Source of the DNA: DUPQ01 sp964563155
Lineage (GTDB): Bacteria > Bacillota > Clostridia > DUPQ01
Direction of reading: 5' to 3'
NCBI GenBank assembly: GCA_964563155.1
Contig: CAZLVL010000003.1
Location: 62,001-126,000 of the forward strand
DNA length: 64,000 bases
The notes under the pieces are model-generated. The model was not told where the DNA came from. It made no database searches and saw only the letters and a program-made list of their open reading frames with translations. Positions within the stretch are counted from its first letter, which is position 1. Each line of letters opens with the position of its first letter. This document shows, piece by piece, positions 8,779 through 18,243 of the stretch. The translations under genes and the position numbers were made by a program.

Positions 8779-9295
8779 ATCCTAACTCCTTTAAAAGGCT
8801 CTCTTGTATATTTATCATTTCTGTTTCTTCTTCTTTGTTTTGGTGGTCATAACCTAAAAGATGCAAAAGGCCATGACTGGCTAAAAATACAGCCTCTCTT
8901 AAAGAGCTATGGTTATATTCTTTAGCTTGTTTGAAAATATGGTCTACTGAAATAATAATTTCCCCTAGAAATAGCTCTTTTGTTTCCTGATCTAAATCAA
9001 AGATATCAAATATTAATTTTCCTTTTTTACTATAAGTTGATGGAAAGGATAAAACATCGGTAGCTTTATCAATTCCTCTATGTTCTAGATTGATTTCCTT
9101 AATAGAATCTTGGTCAACAAGAGCAATATAGGTGGATAATTTACTGGGCCTTATTTTGAATTTTTCTTTCTCATATTGATGGTCTTGAATAATTCTTTCT
9201 AAAACTCTTTTCATGGGCTGTATGAAGTCTTCAATCTCAATATTTTTTTCATAATCTATTTCAAGTTCTATTTCAAACTCAATTTGCTTTTTCAT
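8768..9295 (-). CDS. ybeY: Endoribonuclease YbeY (rRNA maturation factor)
   Basis: YbeY is a metal-dependent endoribonuclease needed for 16S rRNA 3' processing. The zinc-binding motif HGLLHLLGYDH with its three histidines is intact (about residues 138-148). The preceding core (ATDVLSFPS...LGEIIIS) is also typical. At 175 residues it is slightly longer than average because of a charged N-terminal extension. The ATG shares a base with the pgpH stop (TAATG), indicating coupling. Confidence 0.94.
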   Translation of the reverse strand: MKKQIEFEIELEIDYEKNIEIEDFIQPMKRVLERIIQDHQYEKEKFKIRPSKLSTYIALVDQDSIKEINLEHRGIDKATDVLSFPSTYSKKGKLIFDIFDLDQETKELFLGEIIISVDHIFKQAKEYNHSSLREAVFLASHGLLHLLGYDHQNKEEETEMINIQESLLKELGYGR

Positions 9296-11415
9296 TAGTC
9301 TTGTTTAACTCTCAAATTCTTTTTTTCATCAGCTGAAGGATACTTAATTCTTTGATGGAAAAATCCTGTAAAGACCTTCATAAATACAAAGAGAATTTCA
9401 TCTAAATCTTTTAGGGTCAAATCACAACGGTCAAACTGCCCGTCATCTCTTTTTTTGTTTATTATGGATTTTACAATTTTTTCAATCTCTAAGGTATCAG
9501 CAGTTTCTAGGGACCTAACAGCTGCTTCACATGAATCTGCTAGCATAACACAGGCAGCTTCTTTGCTTCTTGGTTTTGGTCCTGAATACCTAAAATCTTC
9601 TTCAAATATGGGTTGCTCTGTCTCTTCTCTTTTTGCCTTGTGATAAAAGTATTCAACCAAGGTTGTACCATGGTGTTGTAATATCATATCTCTTATGGCC
9701 AAAGGTAGTTTTGCCTGCTTTGCCAAATCAACTCCATCGGTTGCATGACTTATTATTATGGAGGCAGATAATTGGGGGGCAAGGGTATCATGGGGATTTC
9801 CAGTCTTAGAGGACTGGTTTTCAGAAAAGAAGCTGGGCCTATTTAGTTTTCCCACATCATGATAGTAGGAACCAACCCTGGCTAAAAGCCCATTGGCTCC
9901 AATAGCCTCTGCTGCTTCTTCTGCTAGGTTGCCCACCATCAAAGAGTGGTGGTAGGTACCTGGTGCTTCAACCATTAGTCTTTTTAAAAGAGGGGCTGTA
10001 GGTGAGGTTAACTCCATTAATTTAAAGGGAGTAACAATATTAAAAATTGCCTCAAATACAGGTAAGAGTCCAAGACTCAAAAGAGCTGCCCCTACAGAGG
10101 AAATCAAAAGGGCTACTACATTTCCATAGGGAAAACTCTTAGTTATATCGGTTGTAAGAAGCAGGTAGGATAAATATACCATTACATTTATAAAGCCTAG
10201 TAAAATTCCAGCTACAACCATCTTAACCCTGGCTTGAGCCTTTCTAACTAGGTAAATAGAAGCTATACAGCCTATTAGCAAAATGGCTAAATAGACAATG
10301 TCTGCTTCCACTATAAAGGCATAAAAGACTGTCATAGGTAAAGAAAAGATATATGCTATATTATCTGACACTAGTATGGTCAGCATAATAGGTAGGACAA
10401 AGTAGGGTATGTACATGTAAAATTGGGAAGGCACAAAAAGTGCTGGTACATAGACTAGGATAAATAGCAGGATAATAATAAAGGTGGTTTTTGCTTGAAG
10501 CTTCATTACATGTCCAGAGACTGCTTTTGAAGCCAGGGCAGCAAAGACACTTAGGATAAATAGGACAGCTGCTCCAATATACATATATATACTATTTCCA
10601 GCTCCCAAAATTCCCATGCTAGTCAATTCACTAACCTGGTCTTTGGTCAGCATATCTCCTTTTTTGTAAAGAAGGTCACCTTGTTTTACTATAACAGGAG
10701 ATCTGGCCATAACCTCATTATATATATCTTCTTTAGCAAATTCGGTTAGGATAGGGTCAATTTCACTATTAACTTGAATCAAGTAATCTTTTAGATAGGT
10801 GGTAAATTCATGTAAATTCTCATCTTTTGTTTTTAAATTAACTCCTTCTACAAATTGCTCCCTATGATAAAGAAGATTTTCCTGATAAATATCTTCTTTT
10901 AGAAGTTGGGTAAATTGTGCTGTTAATATAATTTTGTAATTATCAAAAGCAATACTTGATGTATTTGTTAAAAGCTCTTTTGCCACCTTGTGGGGAATAA
11001 AGATATCTGAATATGCTAGAACTTGAGTATATTGGGTAGTCAAGTCATTAACCATTTTATTGTAATCAGGATTTGTTACAGAAAATAGTTTCATCTGTTC
11101 TTTGTACTTAGTAGTGGTTTCTAAAACTTTATCAAGACGTTGAAAGAGAGAAAAGTCTGTTATCCCATCTATTGGGCTTGTGATTGGACTTATTGTTTCT
11201 TGAGCCATTTGAGCTCTTTTAATAGTAGCATCTTGGTTATAGTAGTCTTGAACTGCATAGATATCTGCGGTAACCACATTATTTTTATCTATGAGACTTC
11301 TTGAGTCGCTCACCTTTTTCATTATTCCAAAAATAGAAATTAATAAGATGAAGAACAGTATCAAAACAGCATATAGCTTGTTTTTAAAAGCATCAAGTTT
11401 TTTGTTTTTTGCCAT
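9295..11415 (-). CDS. pgpH: PgpH-type cyclic-di-AMP phosphodiesterase (7TM-HD)
   Basis: A 7TMR-HD family protein of about 706 residues. An N-terminal membrane segment (about 12-32) is followed by an extracellular domain (to about 265), a run of membrane helices (about 270-460) and a cytosolic HD domain with YHHSLMVGNLAEEAA and YHDVGKLNRP. Homologues hydrolyse c-di-AMP. I choose the ATG at 11415, with AAAAAGGA 8 nt upstream; the ATG at 11424 directly abuts the Shine-Dalgarno. The start lies inside the 3' end of phoH (23-nt overlap). Confidence 0.9.
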   Translation of the reverse strand: MAKNKKLDAFKNKLYAVLILFFILLISIFGIMKKVSDSRSLIDKNNVVTADIYAVQDYYNQDATIKRAQMAQETISPITSPIDGITDFSLFQRLDKVLETTTKYKEQMKLFSVTNPDYNKMVNDLTTQYTQVLAYSDIFIPHKVAKELLTNTSSIAFDNYKIILTAQFTQLLKEDIYQENLLYHREQFVEGVNLKTKDENLHEFTTYLKDYLIQVNSEIDPILTEFAKEDIYNEVMARSPVIVKQGDLLYKKGDMLTKDQVSELTSMGILGAGNSIYMYIGAAVLFILSVFAALASKAVSGHVMKLQAKTTFIIILLFILVYVPALFVPSQFYMYIPYFVLPIMLTILVSDNIAYIFSLPMTVFYAFIVEADIVYLAILLIGCIASIYLVRKAQARVKMVVAGILLGFINVMVYLSYLLLTTDITKSFPYGNVVALLISSVGAALLSLGLLPVFEAIFNIVTPFKLMELTSPTAPLLKRLMVEAPGTYHHSLMVGNLAEEAAEAIGANGLLARVGSYYHDVGKLNRPSFFSENQSSKTGNPHDTLAPQLSASIIISHATDGVDLAKQAKLPLAIRDMILQHHGTTLVEYFYHKAKREETEQPIFEEDFRYSGPKPRSKEAACVMLADSCEAAVRSLETADTLEIEKIVKSIINKKRDDGQFDRCDLTLKDLDEILFVFMKVFTGFFHQRIKYPSADEKKNLRVKQD

Positions 11416-12373
11416 CTTTTTCATCCTTTTTCTTTTCTGCCTTATCGTATGCAGTAATAATTTTTTGGACTAATTCATGTCTTACTACATCCTTGTATGA
11501 CAGGTTAACTATACCAATATCTTCAATATCCTTAAGAATATCTATAGCCAGGATTAAACCTGACTTTTTATCTCTTGGTAAGTCTATTTGGGTTATATCT
11601 CCATTTATAACCATCTTAGACCCAAAACCCATTCTGGTTAAAAACATTTTCATCTGTTCTCCAGTAGTATTTTGAGCCTCATCTAAAATGATAAAAGCAT
11701 CATCTAAGGTTCTTCCTCTCATATAGGCTAGAGGAACAATTTCAATCAATTCCTTTTCCTTGTTCTTAACCACCAAATCTGGGCCCATCATTTCAAAAAG
11801 GGCATCATAAAGAGGTCTTAAATAGGGGTCTACCTTGGACTGCAAATCCCCAGGCAAAAACCCTAGTTTCTCACCAGCTTCCACAGCTGGTCTAGTTAGA
11901 ATAATTCTTTTAACACTCTTAGCCCTAAAGGCAGCTACAGCACAGGCTACAGCCAGATAGGTTTTACCAGTACCTGCTGGTCCTACACCAAAAGTGATGC
12001 CGTTTTTCTTAACAGCATCTACATATTTTTTCTGTCCTAGGGTTTTAGGTTTTACAGGGGTTCCTGACCAGTTAAGACAAATATATGATGAGGGTAAATC
12101 TAGTACTTCATCAGAACCTTCTTTAAGCCTGTCTACCATATAGGTAATGCTATGGCTGTTAATGTGCTCTCCACCTCTAGATACCTCTATTAATCTGTTT
12201 ATTAGTCTTTCAGCTATATTAACCCCTTCAACTTCACCTTTAAGCCGGACCTCATTACCCCTAACAAGTAAATTAACATTGAGCATGTTCTCAATGATCT
12301 TTAAGTTTTGGTCAGATGAGCCAAAAACGCTCATCATATCATCCAAGTTTTCAAAATTAATTAGTCTTTCCAT
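11393..12373 (-). CDS. phoH: PhoH family ATPase/helicase-like protein
   Basis: A 326-residue PhoH-like protein. The N-terminal part (about 1-110) is the small PhoH-associated RNA-binding-like region. The C-terminal ATPase domain has Walker A GPAGTGKTYLA (about 138) and the DEAQN Walker B-type motif (about 233). Its genomic link with ybeY is widely conserved and points to a role in rRNA metabolism. AAGGAG precedes the ATG. It is first gene of the operon, with a promoter at 12411-12440. Confidence 0.92.
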   Translation of the reverse strand: MERLINFENLDDMMSVFGSSDQNLKIIENMLNVNLLVRGNEVRLKGEVEGVNIAERLINRLIEVSRGGEHINSHSITYMVDRLKEGSDEVLDLPSSYICLNWSGTPVKPKTLGQKKYVDAVKKNGITFGVGPAGTGKTYLAVACAVAAFRAKSVKRIILTRPAVEAGEKLGFLPGDLQSKVDPYLRPLYDALFEMMGPDLVVKNKEKELIEIVPLAYMRGRTLDDAFIILDEAQNTTGEQMKMFLTRMGFGSKMVINGDITQIDLPRDKKSGLILAIDILKDIEDIGIVNLSYKDVVRHELVQKIITAYDKAEKKKDEKDGKKQKT

Positions 12374-12410
12374 TAACTCCTTCTTAGTAAGTAAGTTTTT
12401 TAGTCTTTAA

Positions 12411-12440
12411 ATTATATCATTTCAAAGTAGTCTAAATCAA
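12411..12440 (-). promoter_or_regulatory. Promoter of the phoH-era operon
   Basis: The minus strand carries TTGATT (12435-12440), an 18-bp spacer and a perfect TATAAT (12411-12416), 38 bp upstream of the phoH start codon. Confidence 0.55.
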
Positions 12441-12442
12441 AT

Positions 12443-12835
12443 TTACTCATCTAAAGTATCTTCTTTTAATCTTTGATACAGTTGATGAATTGAATAAACA
12501 GTGCTTGTAGACAAATGATACTGAATTTTTGAAACCTCTTGATTGGCAGTTTTATCATCTGCCTTAAGTATTTCTTTGAAAAATCTTGTAAGTATAATAT
12601 GCTTTCCAGTTACAGCCTTAACCGCCTCTATACCTAAATCAGTAAGAAAAATTGGTCCATACTTAACCTGGCTACAATAACCATCTTTAATTAGGTTGGC
12701 AATAGCATTGTTGGCTGAGGCCTTTTTTACCTTCATTTTTTCTGCCAAATCGGTTAATCTTACGCCCTTGTTTAAATAGGAGAGTTCATAAATTGTTCTA
12801 AGGTAGTTTTCCATAGATTGTGATAATTGAGTCAT
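12443..12835 (-). CDS. DtxR/MntR-like metal-dependent regulator
   Basis: A 130-residue protein with an N-terminal winged helix (LTDLAEKMKVKKASANNAIANL-type recognition region) and a dimerisation region with GKHIILTRFFKEIL, as in DtxR/MntR/IdeR. The C-terminal SH3-like domain of DtxR is missing, so it resembles the short MntR class. The true start is the ATG at 12835, preceded by AAGGTGG; the reading frame extends 27 codons further upstream without initiation signals. It probably senses Mn2+ or Fe2+, but the ligand is inferred from the family only. Confidence 0.8.
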   Translation of the reverse strand: MTQLSQSMENYLRTIYELSYLNKGVRLTDLAEKMKVKKASANNAIANLIKDGYCSQVKYGPIFLTDLGIEAVKAVTGKHIILTRFFKEILKADDKTANQEVSKIQYHLSTSTVYSIHQLYQRLKEDTLDE

Positions 12836-12974
12836 TTTGCACCACCTTCTATTTATAATAATAAATGTTAGTTTAATCTTACCATAGCAAAAGACCTCTA
12901 TACAAGTTTTATTCATGCTACTTAGATAGATAATTTAGGATATATGGTATACTTTTTGTATGGAGGATATGACT

Positions 12975-14207
12975 ATGAATATTGCAGAAAAGTTTTTAGC
13001 CTATACGAAGTTTGATACCACATCTAATGGGGACTCTAGCAACTGTCCGTCTACAGTTAACCAAAAAGTATTTGCAGAATACCTGGTAAACCATATGAAA
13101 GATTTGGGGCTATCAAATGCTCAAATGGATGAAAATGGCTATGTTTATGCTTGGATTGAGGCTAGCCCAGGCTTTGAAAATATTGAGACCATAGGCTTTA
13201 TTGCCCACATGGATACCTCTAGTGCTGTAAGTGGTAAGGATATAAAGGCGAGGATTATACACAAGTATGATGGGAGAGATATAGTACTAAACCAAAAAGA
13301 AAATATTGTAATGAAGACAGATAAATACCCTACCCTTCTTACAAATATTGGAGAAGACTTAATTGTTACAGATGGAACAACTCTTTTAGGAGCTGATAAC
13401 AAGGCAGGTATTGCCATAATCTTACAAATGGCCCAAGAGTTACTTAAAGATACAGACATAAAGCACGGAAGAATTGCTATAGGTTTTACTCCTGATGAAG
13501 AAATAGGAAGAGGGGCTAATCTTTTTAATGTAAAACTTTTCAATGCCAGCTATGCCTATACTGTAGATGGTGGAGCTATTCCAGAAATTCAATATGAAAA
13601 CTTCAATGCATCTTCTGCCAAAATAGATATTAAGGGCTTATCCATTCATCCTGGTGATGCAAAAGGAATTATGAAAAATGCAGTTTTAATTGCCAATGAA
13701 TTTATATCTCTCTTACCAGCTAATGAAACTCCCGCCACTACTGAAGGCAAAGAGGGCTTTTATCATGTATATAAAATAGCAGGTAATGAAGAAAAAGTTA
13801 GCATGAACTGTTTACTTAGAGACCATGATAAAGAGAAGATTGAAGAGAAAAAAGAAAGAATGACAAAAATTGCTGACTACCTTAACTTTGTCTATGGCCC
13901 AGATACTGTAAAGCTTACCCTTAGCGATTCATATTTTAATATGGCTGATATGATCTTGCCGAAAAAGGAAATTATAGATAGAGCAGTAAGAGCTTATGAA
14001 AAGTTAGGCTATACTGCCACATCTTCACCTATTAGAGGTGGCACCGATGGTGCCAGATTGAGCTATATGGGTTTACCTTGTCCTAACCTTTCTACCGGTG
14101 GTTACAACTTCCACGGTCGATACGAATATTTATCTATAGACCAAATGGAAAAGATGGTTAAGGTTCTAATAAATATAGTTAGTGATATAGCTAGTGATAT
14201 TGATTAA
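12975..14207 (+). CDS. pepT: Peptidase T
   Basis: PepT is a cytosolic M20 zinc tripeptidase that removes N-terminal residues from tripeptides. Metal-ligand motifs are GFIAHMDTSSAV, GADNKAG and PDEEIGRGA, and the C-terminal GGTDGARLSYMG is also typical. I choose the ATG at 12975 (410 residues), with GGAGG 8 nt upstream. Two earlier in-frame ATGs at 12960 and 12969 overlap the Shine-Dalgarno. TATACT (12948-12953) is a likely -10 box. The gene meets prfB tail to tail with a 4-nt overlap. Confidence 0.95.
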   Translation: MNIAEKFLAYTKFDTTSNGDSSNCPSTVNQKVFAEYLVNHMKDLGLSNAQMDENGYVYAWIEASPGFENIETIGFIAHMDTSSAVSGKDIKARIIHKYDGRDIVLNQKENIVMKTDKYPTLLTNIGEDLIVTDGTTLLGADNKAGIAIILQMAQELLKDTDIKHGRIAIGFTPDEEIGRGANLFNVKLFNASYAYTVDGGAIPEIQYENFNASSAKIDIKGLSIHPGDAKGIMKNAVLIANEFISLLPANETPATTEGKEGFYHVYKIAGNEEKVSMNCLLRDHDKEKIEEKKERMTKIADYLNFVYGPDTVKLTLSDSYFNMADMILPKKEIIDRAVRAYEKLGYTATSSPIRGGTDGARLSYMGLPCPNLSTGGYNFHGRYEYLSIDQMEKMVKVLINIVSDIASDID

Positions 14208-15325
14208 GTAATGGTGGGGTTTTGAGTTAGATACTCATTTATGAAGGGGTCTAAATCTCCATCCATAACAGACTGAACATCTCCTGTTTCATAGTTAGTT
14301 CTATGATCTTTTACCATGGTATAGGGACAAAAGACATAGGAACGAATTTGGTTGCCCCAGGCAATATCCTTTTGGGTTCCCTTTAAATCCTCTATTTTTT
14401 CCTTATGTTCTCTTTCTTTTATTTCCATCAACTTAGACATAAGCATTCGCATTGCTGTATCCTTATTTTGATGTTGACTTCTTTCCGACTGGCAGGCTAC
14501 TACAATATTTGTTGGTAGATGGGTAATTCTAACAGCAGAGTCTGTTTTATTTACGTGTTGGCCACCTTTTCCAGAAGAACGAAAGGTATCTATTCTAAGG
14601 TCCTCTGACCTTATATTTACCTCAATATCCTTATCCAATTGAGGGATAACTTCACAGGAAGCAAAAGAAGTGTGCCTTCTTCCACCTGAATCAAAAGGTG
14701 ATATTCTAACCAAACGATGGACCCCTATTTCTCCTCTTAGGTGTCCATAAACATATTCACCCTCCACTAAAAGAGAAACTGCCTTTATACCTGCTCCATC
14801 TCCATCTAAATAATCTGTTACAGTAAATTTAAAGCCCTTTGATTCAAAATATCTGGTATACATCCTGTAGAGCATTTCTACCCAGTCACAGGCTTCGGTC
14901 CCTCCTGCTCCAGCATGTAAGGTTAAATAGGCATTGTTCTTATCATTAGGCCCGTTTAAAAGAGAATACATGCGTATCTCTACAAAGAGTTTTTTTAACT
15001 CTTCAAATGTTTCTAGAAATTCTTCTTCTAGACTTAAATCATCTGGACTCTCTTTAACAAACTCTAGTAAAACCTGGCAGTCTTCAATAAGCAAATTTAA
15101 ACTATCAGCCTTTTCAACCCTATCTTTTAATTCCTTTATTCTTTGGAGTATTCTTTGAGAGTTTTCTTGATTTTGCCAAAAATCTTCCGCTAGGGTCTTT
15201 TTCTCAAGGTCCTCAAGCTCTGCCTTACTATCTTTTGATTTTAATTGGCCTATAAGTTTTTGAGATAAATCATTTATTTCTCTTAATTCTTCTGTTGTAA
15301 TATTTATATCTAACAATTCTGTCAC
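14204..15325 (-). CDS. prfB: Peptide chain release factor 2
   Basis: RF2 terminates translation at UGA and UAA. The reading frame shows the stop-codon-recognition SPF motif in RISPFDSGG and the catalytic GGQ in SSGKGGQHVNKTDSAVRI. The N-terminus up to AEDFWQNQ aligns in a single frame, so the programmed frameshift found in many prfB genes is absent. The first codon is GTG at 15325, but TTAGGTGA placed 5 nt before the TTG at 15313 makes that start equally possible. Confidence 0.95.
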   Translation of the reverse strand: MTELLDINITTEELREINDLSQKLIGQLKSKDSKAELEDLEKKTLAEDFWQNQENSQRILQRIKELKDRVEKADSLNLLIEDCQVLLEFVKESPDDLSLEEEFLETFEELKKLFVEIRMYSLLNGPNDKNNAYLTLHAGAGGTEACDWVEMLYRMYTRYFESKGFKFTVTDYLDGDGAGIKAVSLLVEGEYVYGHLRGEIGVHRLVRISPFDSGGRRHTSFASCEVIPQLDKDIEVNIRSEDLRIDTFRSSGKGGQHVNKTDSAVRITHLPTNIVVACQSERSQHQNKDTAMRMLMSKLMEIKEREHKEKIEDLKGTQKDIAWGNQIRSYVFCPYTMVKDHRTNYETGDVQSVMDGDLDPFINEYLTQNPTIT

Positions 15326-15400
15326 CTAATCTTTATATTTCTTTTTTTTCAAAACCGGTCTTTTACTTATCTATTATTATACTTAAACTTGTGTCTTGAG

Positions 15401-15424
15401 CTTTTGTTTAAACTTTTGTTTAAA
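15401..15424. repeat. Tandem 12-bp repeat upstream of prfB
   Basis: Two perfect copies of CTTTTGTTTAAA lie back to back between divIVA and prfB. Each contains the near-palindrome GTTTAAAC. It could be an operator or only low-complexity sequence. Confidence 0.45.
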
Positions 15425-15449
15425 CTTATATTATATAAATTCTAACCTG

Positions 15450-15478
15450 CCAAAAAGAGAGAACACTGTGTTCTCCCC
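15450..15478 (-). terminator. Rho-independent terminator after divIVA
   Basis: On the minus strand GAGAACAC-A-GTGTTCTC (15459-15475) is followed by TCTTTTTGG. With a realistic 3-nt loop the stem is 7 bp. It starts 23 bp past the divIVA stop. Confidence 0.75.
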
Positions 15479-15497
15479 TTAAATACTATATCTTAGT

Positions 15498-15941
15498 TCA
15501 GTTTTCTTCTTGAGGTCTACCGGTTAATTCTTCTAAAGATTTACTAAAGCTCTCCAGCATTTCAATTGATGCTTTTTGAAGCTGCGCCAATTCTTTTTTA
15601 AGGTCAATTATCTTTTCTCTTTCTTGTTCAGCCCTGATTTCTAAATCTGTAACTTCATTAAAAGCTGCTTCTTTAGCTTCTTTAATAATTTGTTCAGACA
15701 TTTCATTTGCTTTTAAAAGAGCCTTGGCCACATTTTCTGTCTCTACCATAAGCTCAGCTTCCTTGGCTTCCAAGCTTGCTTGATTATTCTTATACTCTTC
15801 AATTTGGTCATTTAAGTCATTAATAGAATTATCTTTTTGAATTAGTTTTTCTTCATACTCATCCATCAAACTTTCAATATATCTATTTACGTCTTTTTTA
15901 TTAAATCCGCTCATGGAGCTACGAAATCTCTTTTTTGCCAT
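15498..15941 (-). CDS. DivIVA-domain coiled-coil protein
   Basis: A 147-residue protein starting with the DivIVA-type N-terminus (RSSMSGFNKKDVNRYIESL), followed by a long charged coiled coil (about 35-135). DivIVA/GpsB-like proteins sense membrane curvature or scaffold septum proteins. The short length and lack of a conserved C-terminus leave the subgroup open. GAGGTGA precedes the ATG by 4 nt. It appears to be a single-gene unit ended by the terminator at 15450-15478. Confidence 0.8.
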   Translation of the reverse strand: MAKKRFRSSMSGFNKKDVNRYIESLMDEYEEKLIQKDNSINDLNDQIEEYKNNQASLEAKEAELMVETENVAKALLKANEMSEQIIKEAKEAAFNEVTDLEIRAEQEREKIIDLKKELAQLQKASIEMLESFSKSLEELTGRPQEEN

Positions 15942-16020
15942 TGTTCACCTCTTTTAAAAAATTTAAGTATATTCCAATTTTATATATTACCCACTTAAAT
16001 AGCAAGTTTTTTATACTCAA

Positions 16021-16914
16021 TCAGCTTTTCCCTGCTTCTTCTTGCTTTTTCCACTCTTCTATTGCTAAAAGCCAAATGTCATTGGGAGTAGGATCTATAT
16101 TATCAAGGCCTTTTTCTTGGGCTATTTTTCTAACAATTTTCAAGAAATGACTTCTTCTATAAAAGCCATCAATAAAGGACTCCCCTATAAGTTCCAACCA
16201 AAAAGAATTTTCAAAATTTTCTCTTTTGTTTACAAAGTAATCTTTCATCTCTTGTCTATCATGATCTATGTATACTAACTCATGGATAAAGCTGGAATTC
16301 TCAATGTGTAAAAGAGAAATACTTAAAGAATCATCTCTTTTATAGTGGTTCATGGAATGGGGAAAACCTAAGGGGCCTGGATTTACAAAATACTTCTCTT
16401 TAATCTTCACGCAAAAGGACTGATGGGAGTGACCCATCAGATACAAGGATGCATCAAACTTATCATACATATCCATAAAAACATCAATGTTTTGAGAAGG
16501 AAGAATAAAGTGTTTTGACTTAAGGTGGGATGCGTGCATAACCAAGGTTTTAATTCCAAAAAGGTCCACCTCCACTAGTCCAGGTAGAGACTCTAAATAT
16601 TTAATATCTTCTTGGTCTAAATCTTCATAAGAACGTAAAAGGGCCTCACATTGGTAGTTTCCCTTCCATTGTTCATTTCTTCCATAGTGATAATCTACTA
16701 AGGATTCCTCTCTATTTCCACTTACAACAACAACCTTGTCCTTATCCATCTTTTTTAGCTTCTTTAAAATGGCAGAAGAATCTGGTCCATCGGTAACCAG
16801 ATCTCCCAAGAAAACATACTTATCAACTTTTCTTTCTTCACATACTTTAAGTGCTAAATCTAAGGCCTTTAGATTTCCATGTATATCTGATAATACTGCA
16901 ACAATTTTAGCCAT
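16021..16914 (-). CDS. Metallophosphoesterase
   Basis: A 297-residue calcineurin-like phosphoesterase with all metal-site motifs: SDIHGN (about residue 9), GDLVTDGP (about 36), GNREE (about 66), HASH (about 127) and GHSHQ (about 161). Substrate is unknown; the family includes nucleases, pyrophosphatases and sugar phosphatases. It is the last gene of the nine-gene operon and overlaps the DUF4380 gene by 8 nt, so it may hydrolyse a phosphorylated intermediate of that pathway (inference). Confidence 0.85.
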   Translation of the reverse strand: MAKIVAVLSDIHGNLKALDLALKVCEERKVDKYVFLGDLVTDGPDSSAILKKLKKMDKDKVVVVSGNREESLVDYHYGRNEQWKGNYQCEALLRSYEDLDQEDIKYLESLPGLVEVDLFGIKTLVMHASHLKSKHFILPSQNIDVFMDMYDKFDASLYLMGHSHQSFCVKIKEKYFVNPGPLGFPHSMNHYKRDDSLSISLLHIENSSFIHELVYIDHDRQEMKDYFVNKRENFENSFWLELIGESFIDGFYRRSHFLKIVRKIAQEKGLDNIDPTPNDIWLLAIEEWKKQEEAGKS

Positions 16915-17815
16915 CTAACCTGTACTCACCTACTATTTCATCCATTTCCTCTTCATTTTTGGGGACTCGTACATCTTTATATAACTTCCAAATCTCTTTG
17001 TGGGAAATGCTTTCATTTTCTTTTAGATTCACTAAAGGAGATAAGGTCTCCATTTCTGTCATAAACTCATTTGTATATGTTTCATACATAGAAGCAGAAT
17101 AATCTGGATAAAGCTTATCTTCTTGGGGGAAGAATCTTTTTATATACATATCATTCTTGTTAAAAAAGGCTGCCCAGCCTGGAGTATTTGATATTCCAAA
17201 CTTAAAAGGCTGGCTAATCTTAGGGTCTTGTTGTAAGAAGATATATTTTTTCCCCCACATAACCCTTTTATCAGATAAATCTGTATAGGGCCAAAGTGAA
17301 ATCATTCTATTGGGTAATAAGCCTGTATCTTTGGTCTCTTGAGGTACAACTTCTAAACCTCCCTTATCCAAAACAGATAAGGCCCAAACAGACAATTGAA
17401 CAGTCCAAAGATTTGTGTTGGTTAAAATGTGGTCCACTTCAACTTGACTGGTTTTGTCTGAAAGCTTAATAATCATTTCTTTTTTAATACCACTTACCTT
17501 TTCCACATCCGAAGTTAAGTGAACTCCATTTTCTAGAACCTTAACCTTTACAGGAAAGTTGTCAGGATTATAGGTTCTTATGGGATGCTCAGGGCTATGC
17601 CATAATCTATGTCCGCCATACATAAGCCATTTATCAGAACCACTTTTTCCCATATCTTCTTTGACTTGGCACATAAGATTTTCTCCATCTAAAAAACTAT
17701 ATCTCATAATCCTTGGGCCAACATCTGAGGTAACAATAAGCTCAACCATTTCATTTGATATTTTGTAGCAGTTATCCCAACCACCATAAGAAACTTTTTC
17801 AACTTTTACTGTCAT
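16907..17815 (-). CDS. DUF4380/galactose-mutarotase-like protein
   Basis: A protein of about 302 residues resembling DUF4380, a beta-sandwich related to aldose 1-epimerases. Typical stretches are TSDVGPRIMRYSF (about 30) and YGGHRLWHSPEHP (about 65-77), where mutarotases have active-site histidines and acidic residues. Function is unproved; within a kinase-aldolase-dehydrogenase operon, anomer interconversion or sugar sensing is a reasonable inference. I choose the ATG at 17815, 6 nt after AAAGGTG; a GTG three codons upstream lies in the Shine-Dalgarno. Confidence 0.65.
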   Translation of the reverse strand: MTVKVEKVSYGGWDNCYKISNEMVELIVTSDVGPRIMRYSFLDGENLMCQVKEDMGKSGSDKWLMYGGHRLWHSPEHPIRTYNPDNFPVKVKVLENGVHLTSDVEKVSGIKKEMIIKLSDKTSQVEVDHILTNTNLWTVQLSVWALSVLDKGGLEVVPQETKDTGLLPNRMISLWPYTDLSDKRVMWGKKYIFLQQDPKISQPFKFGISNTPGWAAFFNKNDMYIKRFFPQEDKLYPDYSASMYETYTNEFMTEMETLSPLVNLKENESISHKEIWKLYKDVRVPKNEEEMDEIVGEYRLDG

Positions 17816-17883
17816 TTTTATCACCTTTTTTCTAAATTATGTGCATATTAAAAGAAGGAAAAGAAAATTCCTCCTGTATTTAA

Positions 17884-18219
17884 TTATCTACCTACAAACC
17901 AATGAATGATGGGAATGGCTAGAAATATTATCCAACCTGGATGCCAAATGCCCCAAATTAGTCCCATAGCTACATAAATTATGGCAACAATTAATGTATA
18001 AGAGACGGTTCTGAATCTAATGGCATTTACTATCCAATAAAAAAGAGGGATTGTTAAAAAGACAATCCAGCCAGGATGCCACAAACCCCAAACAAAACCC
18101 ATTAATAGAAATATTATGGTAGCTAAAACTGGGTAGGGAAAGTTGTTCATTCTTTTAGCGGTGAACCATTTTCCCAAATCTTTTTTTTCTTCATTGTTTT
18201 TGTTTTCTTCAAAGTCCAT
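17884..18219 (-). CDS. Small membrane protein with duplicated HPGW unit
   Basis: A 111-residue protein with a charged N-terminus (1-27) and four hydrophobic segments. Two halves repeat: MGFVWGLWHPGWIVFLTIPL (about 40-59) and MGLIWGIWHPGWIIFLAIPI (about 84-103), an internal tandem duplication of a two-helix hairpin with HPGW at the turn. Similar modules occur at the ends of some Firmicutes membrane proteins, but I know of no assigned function. It lies 24 bp after trpB and 68 bp before the DUF4380 gene. Confidence 0.75.
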   Translation of the reverse strand: MDFEENKNNEEKKDLGKWFTAKRMNNFPYPVLATIIFLLMGFVWGLWHPGWIVFLTIPLFYWIVNAIRFRTVSYTLIVAIIYVAMGLIWGIWHPGWIIFLAIPIIHWFVGR

Positions 18220-18243
18220 TTTACACTTCCTTAAAGATTTATT

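Noticed and set aside
14204..15325. Possible programmed +1 frameshift in prfB
   Set aside because: The N-terminus up to AEDFWQNQ is in one frame with no internal UGA, so no frameshift is needed.
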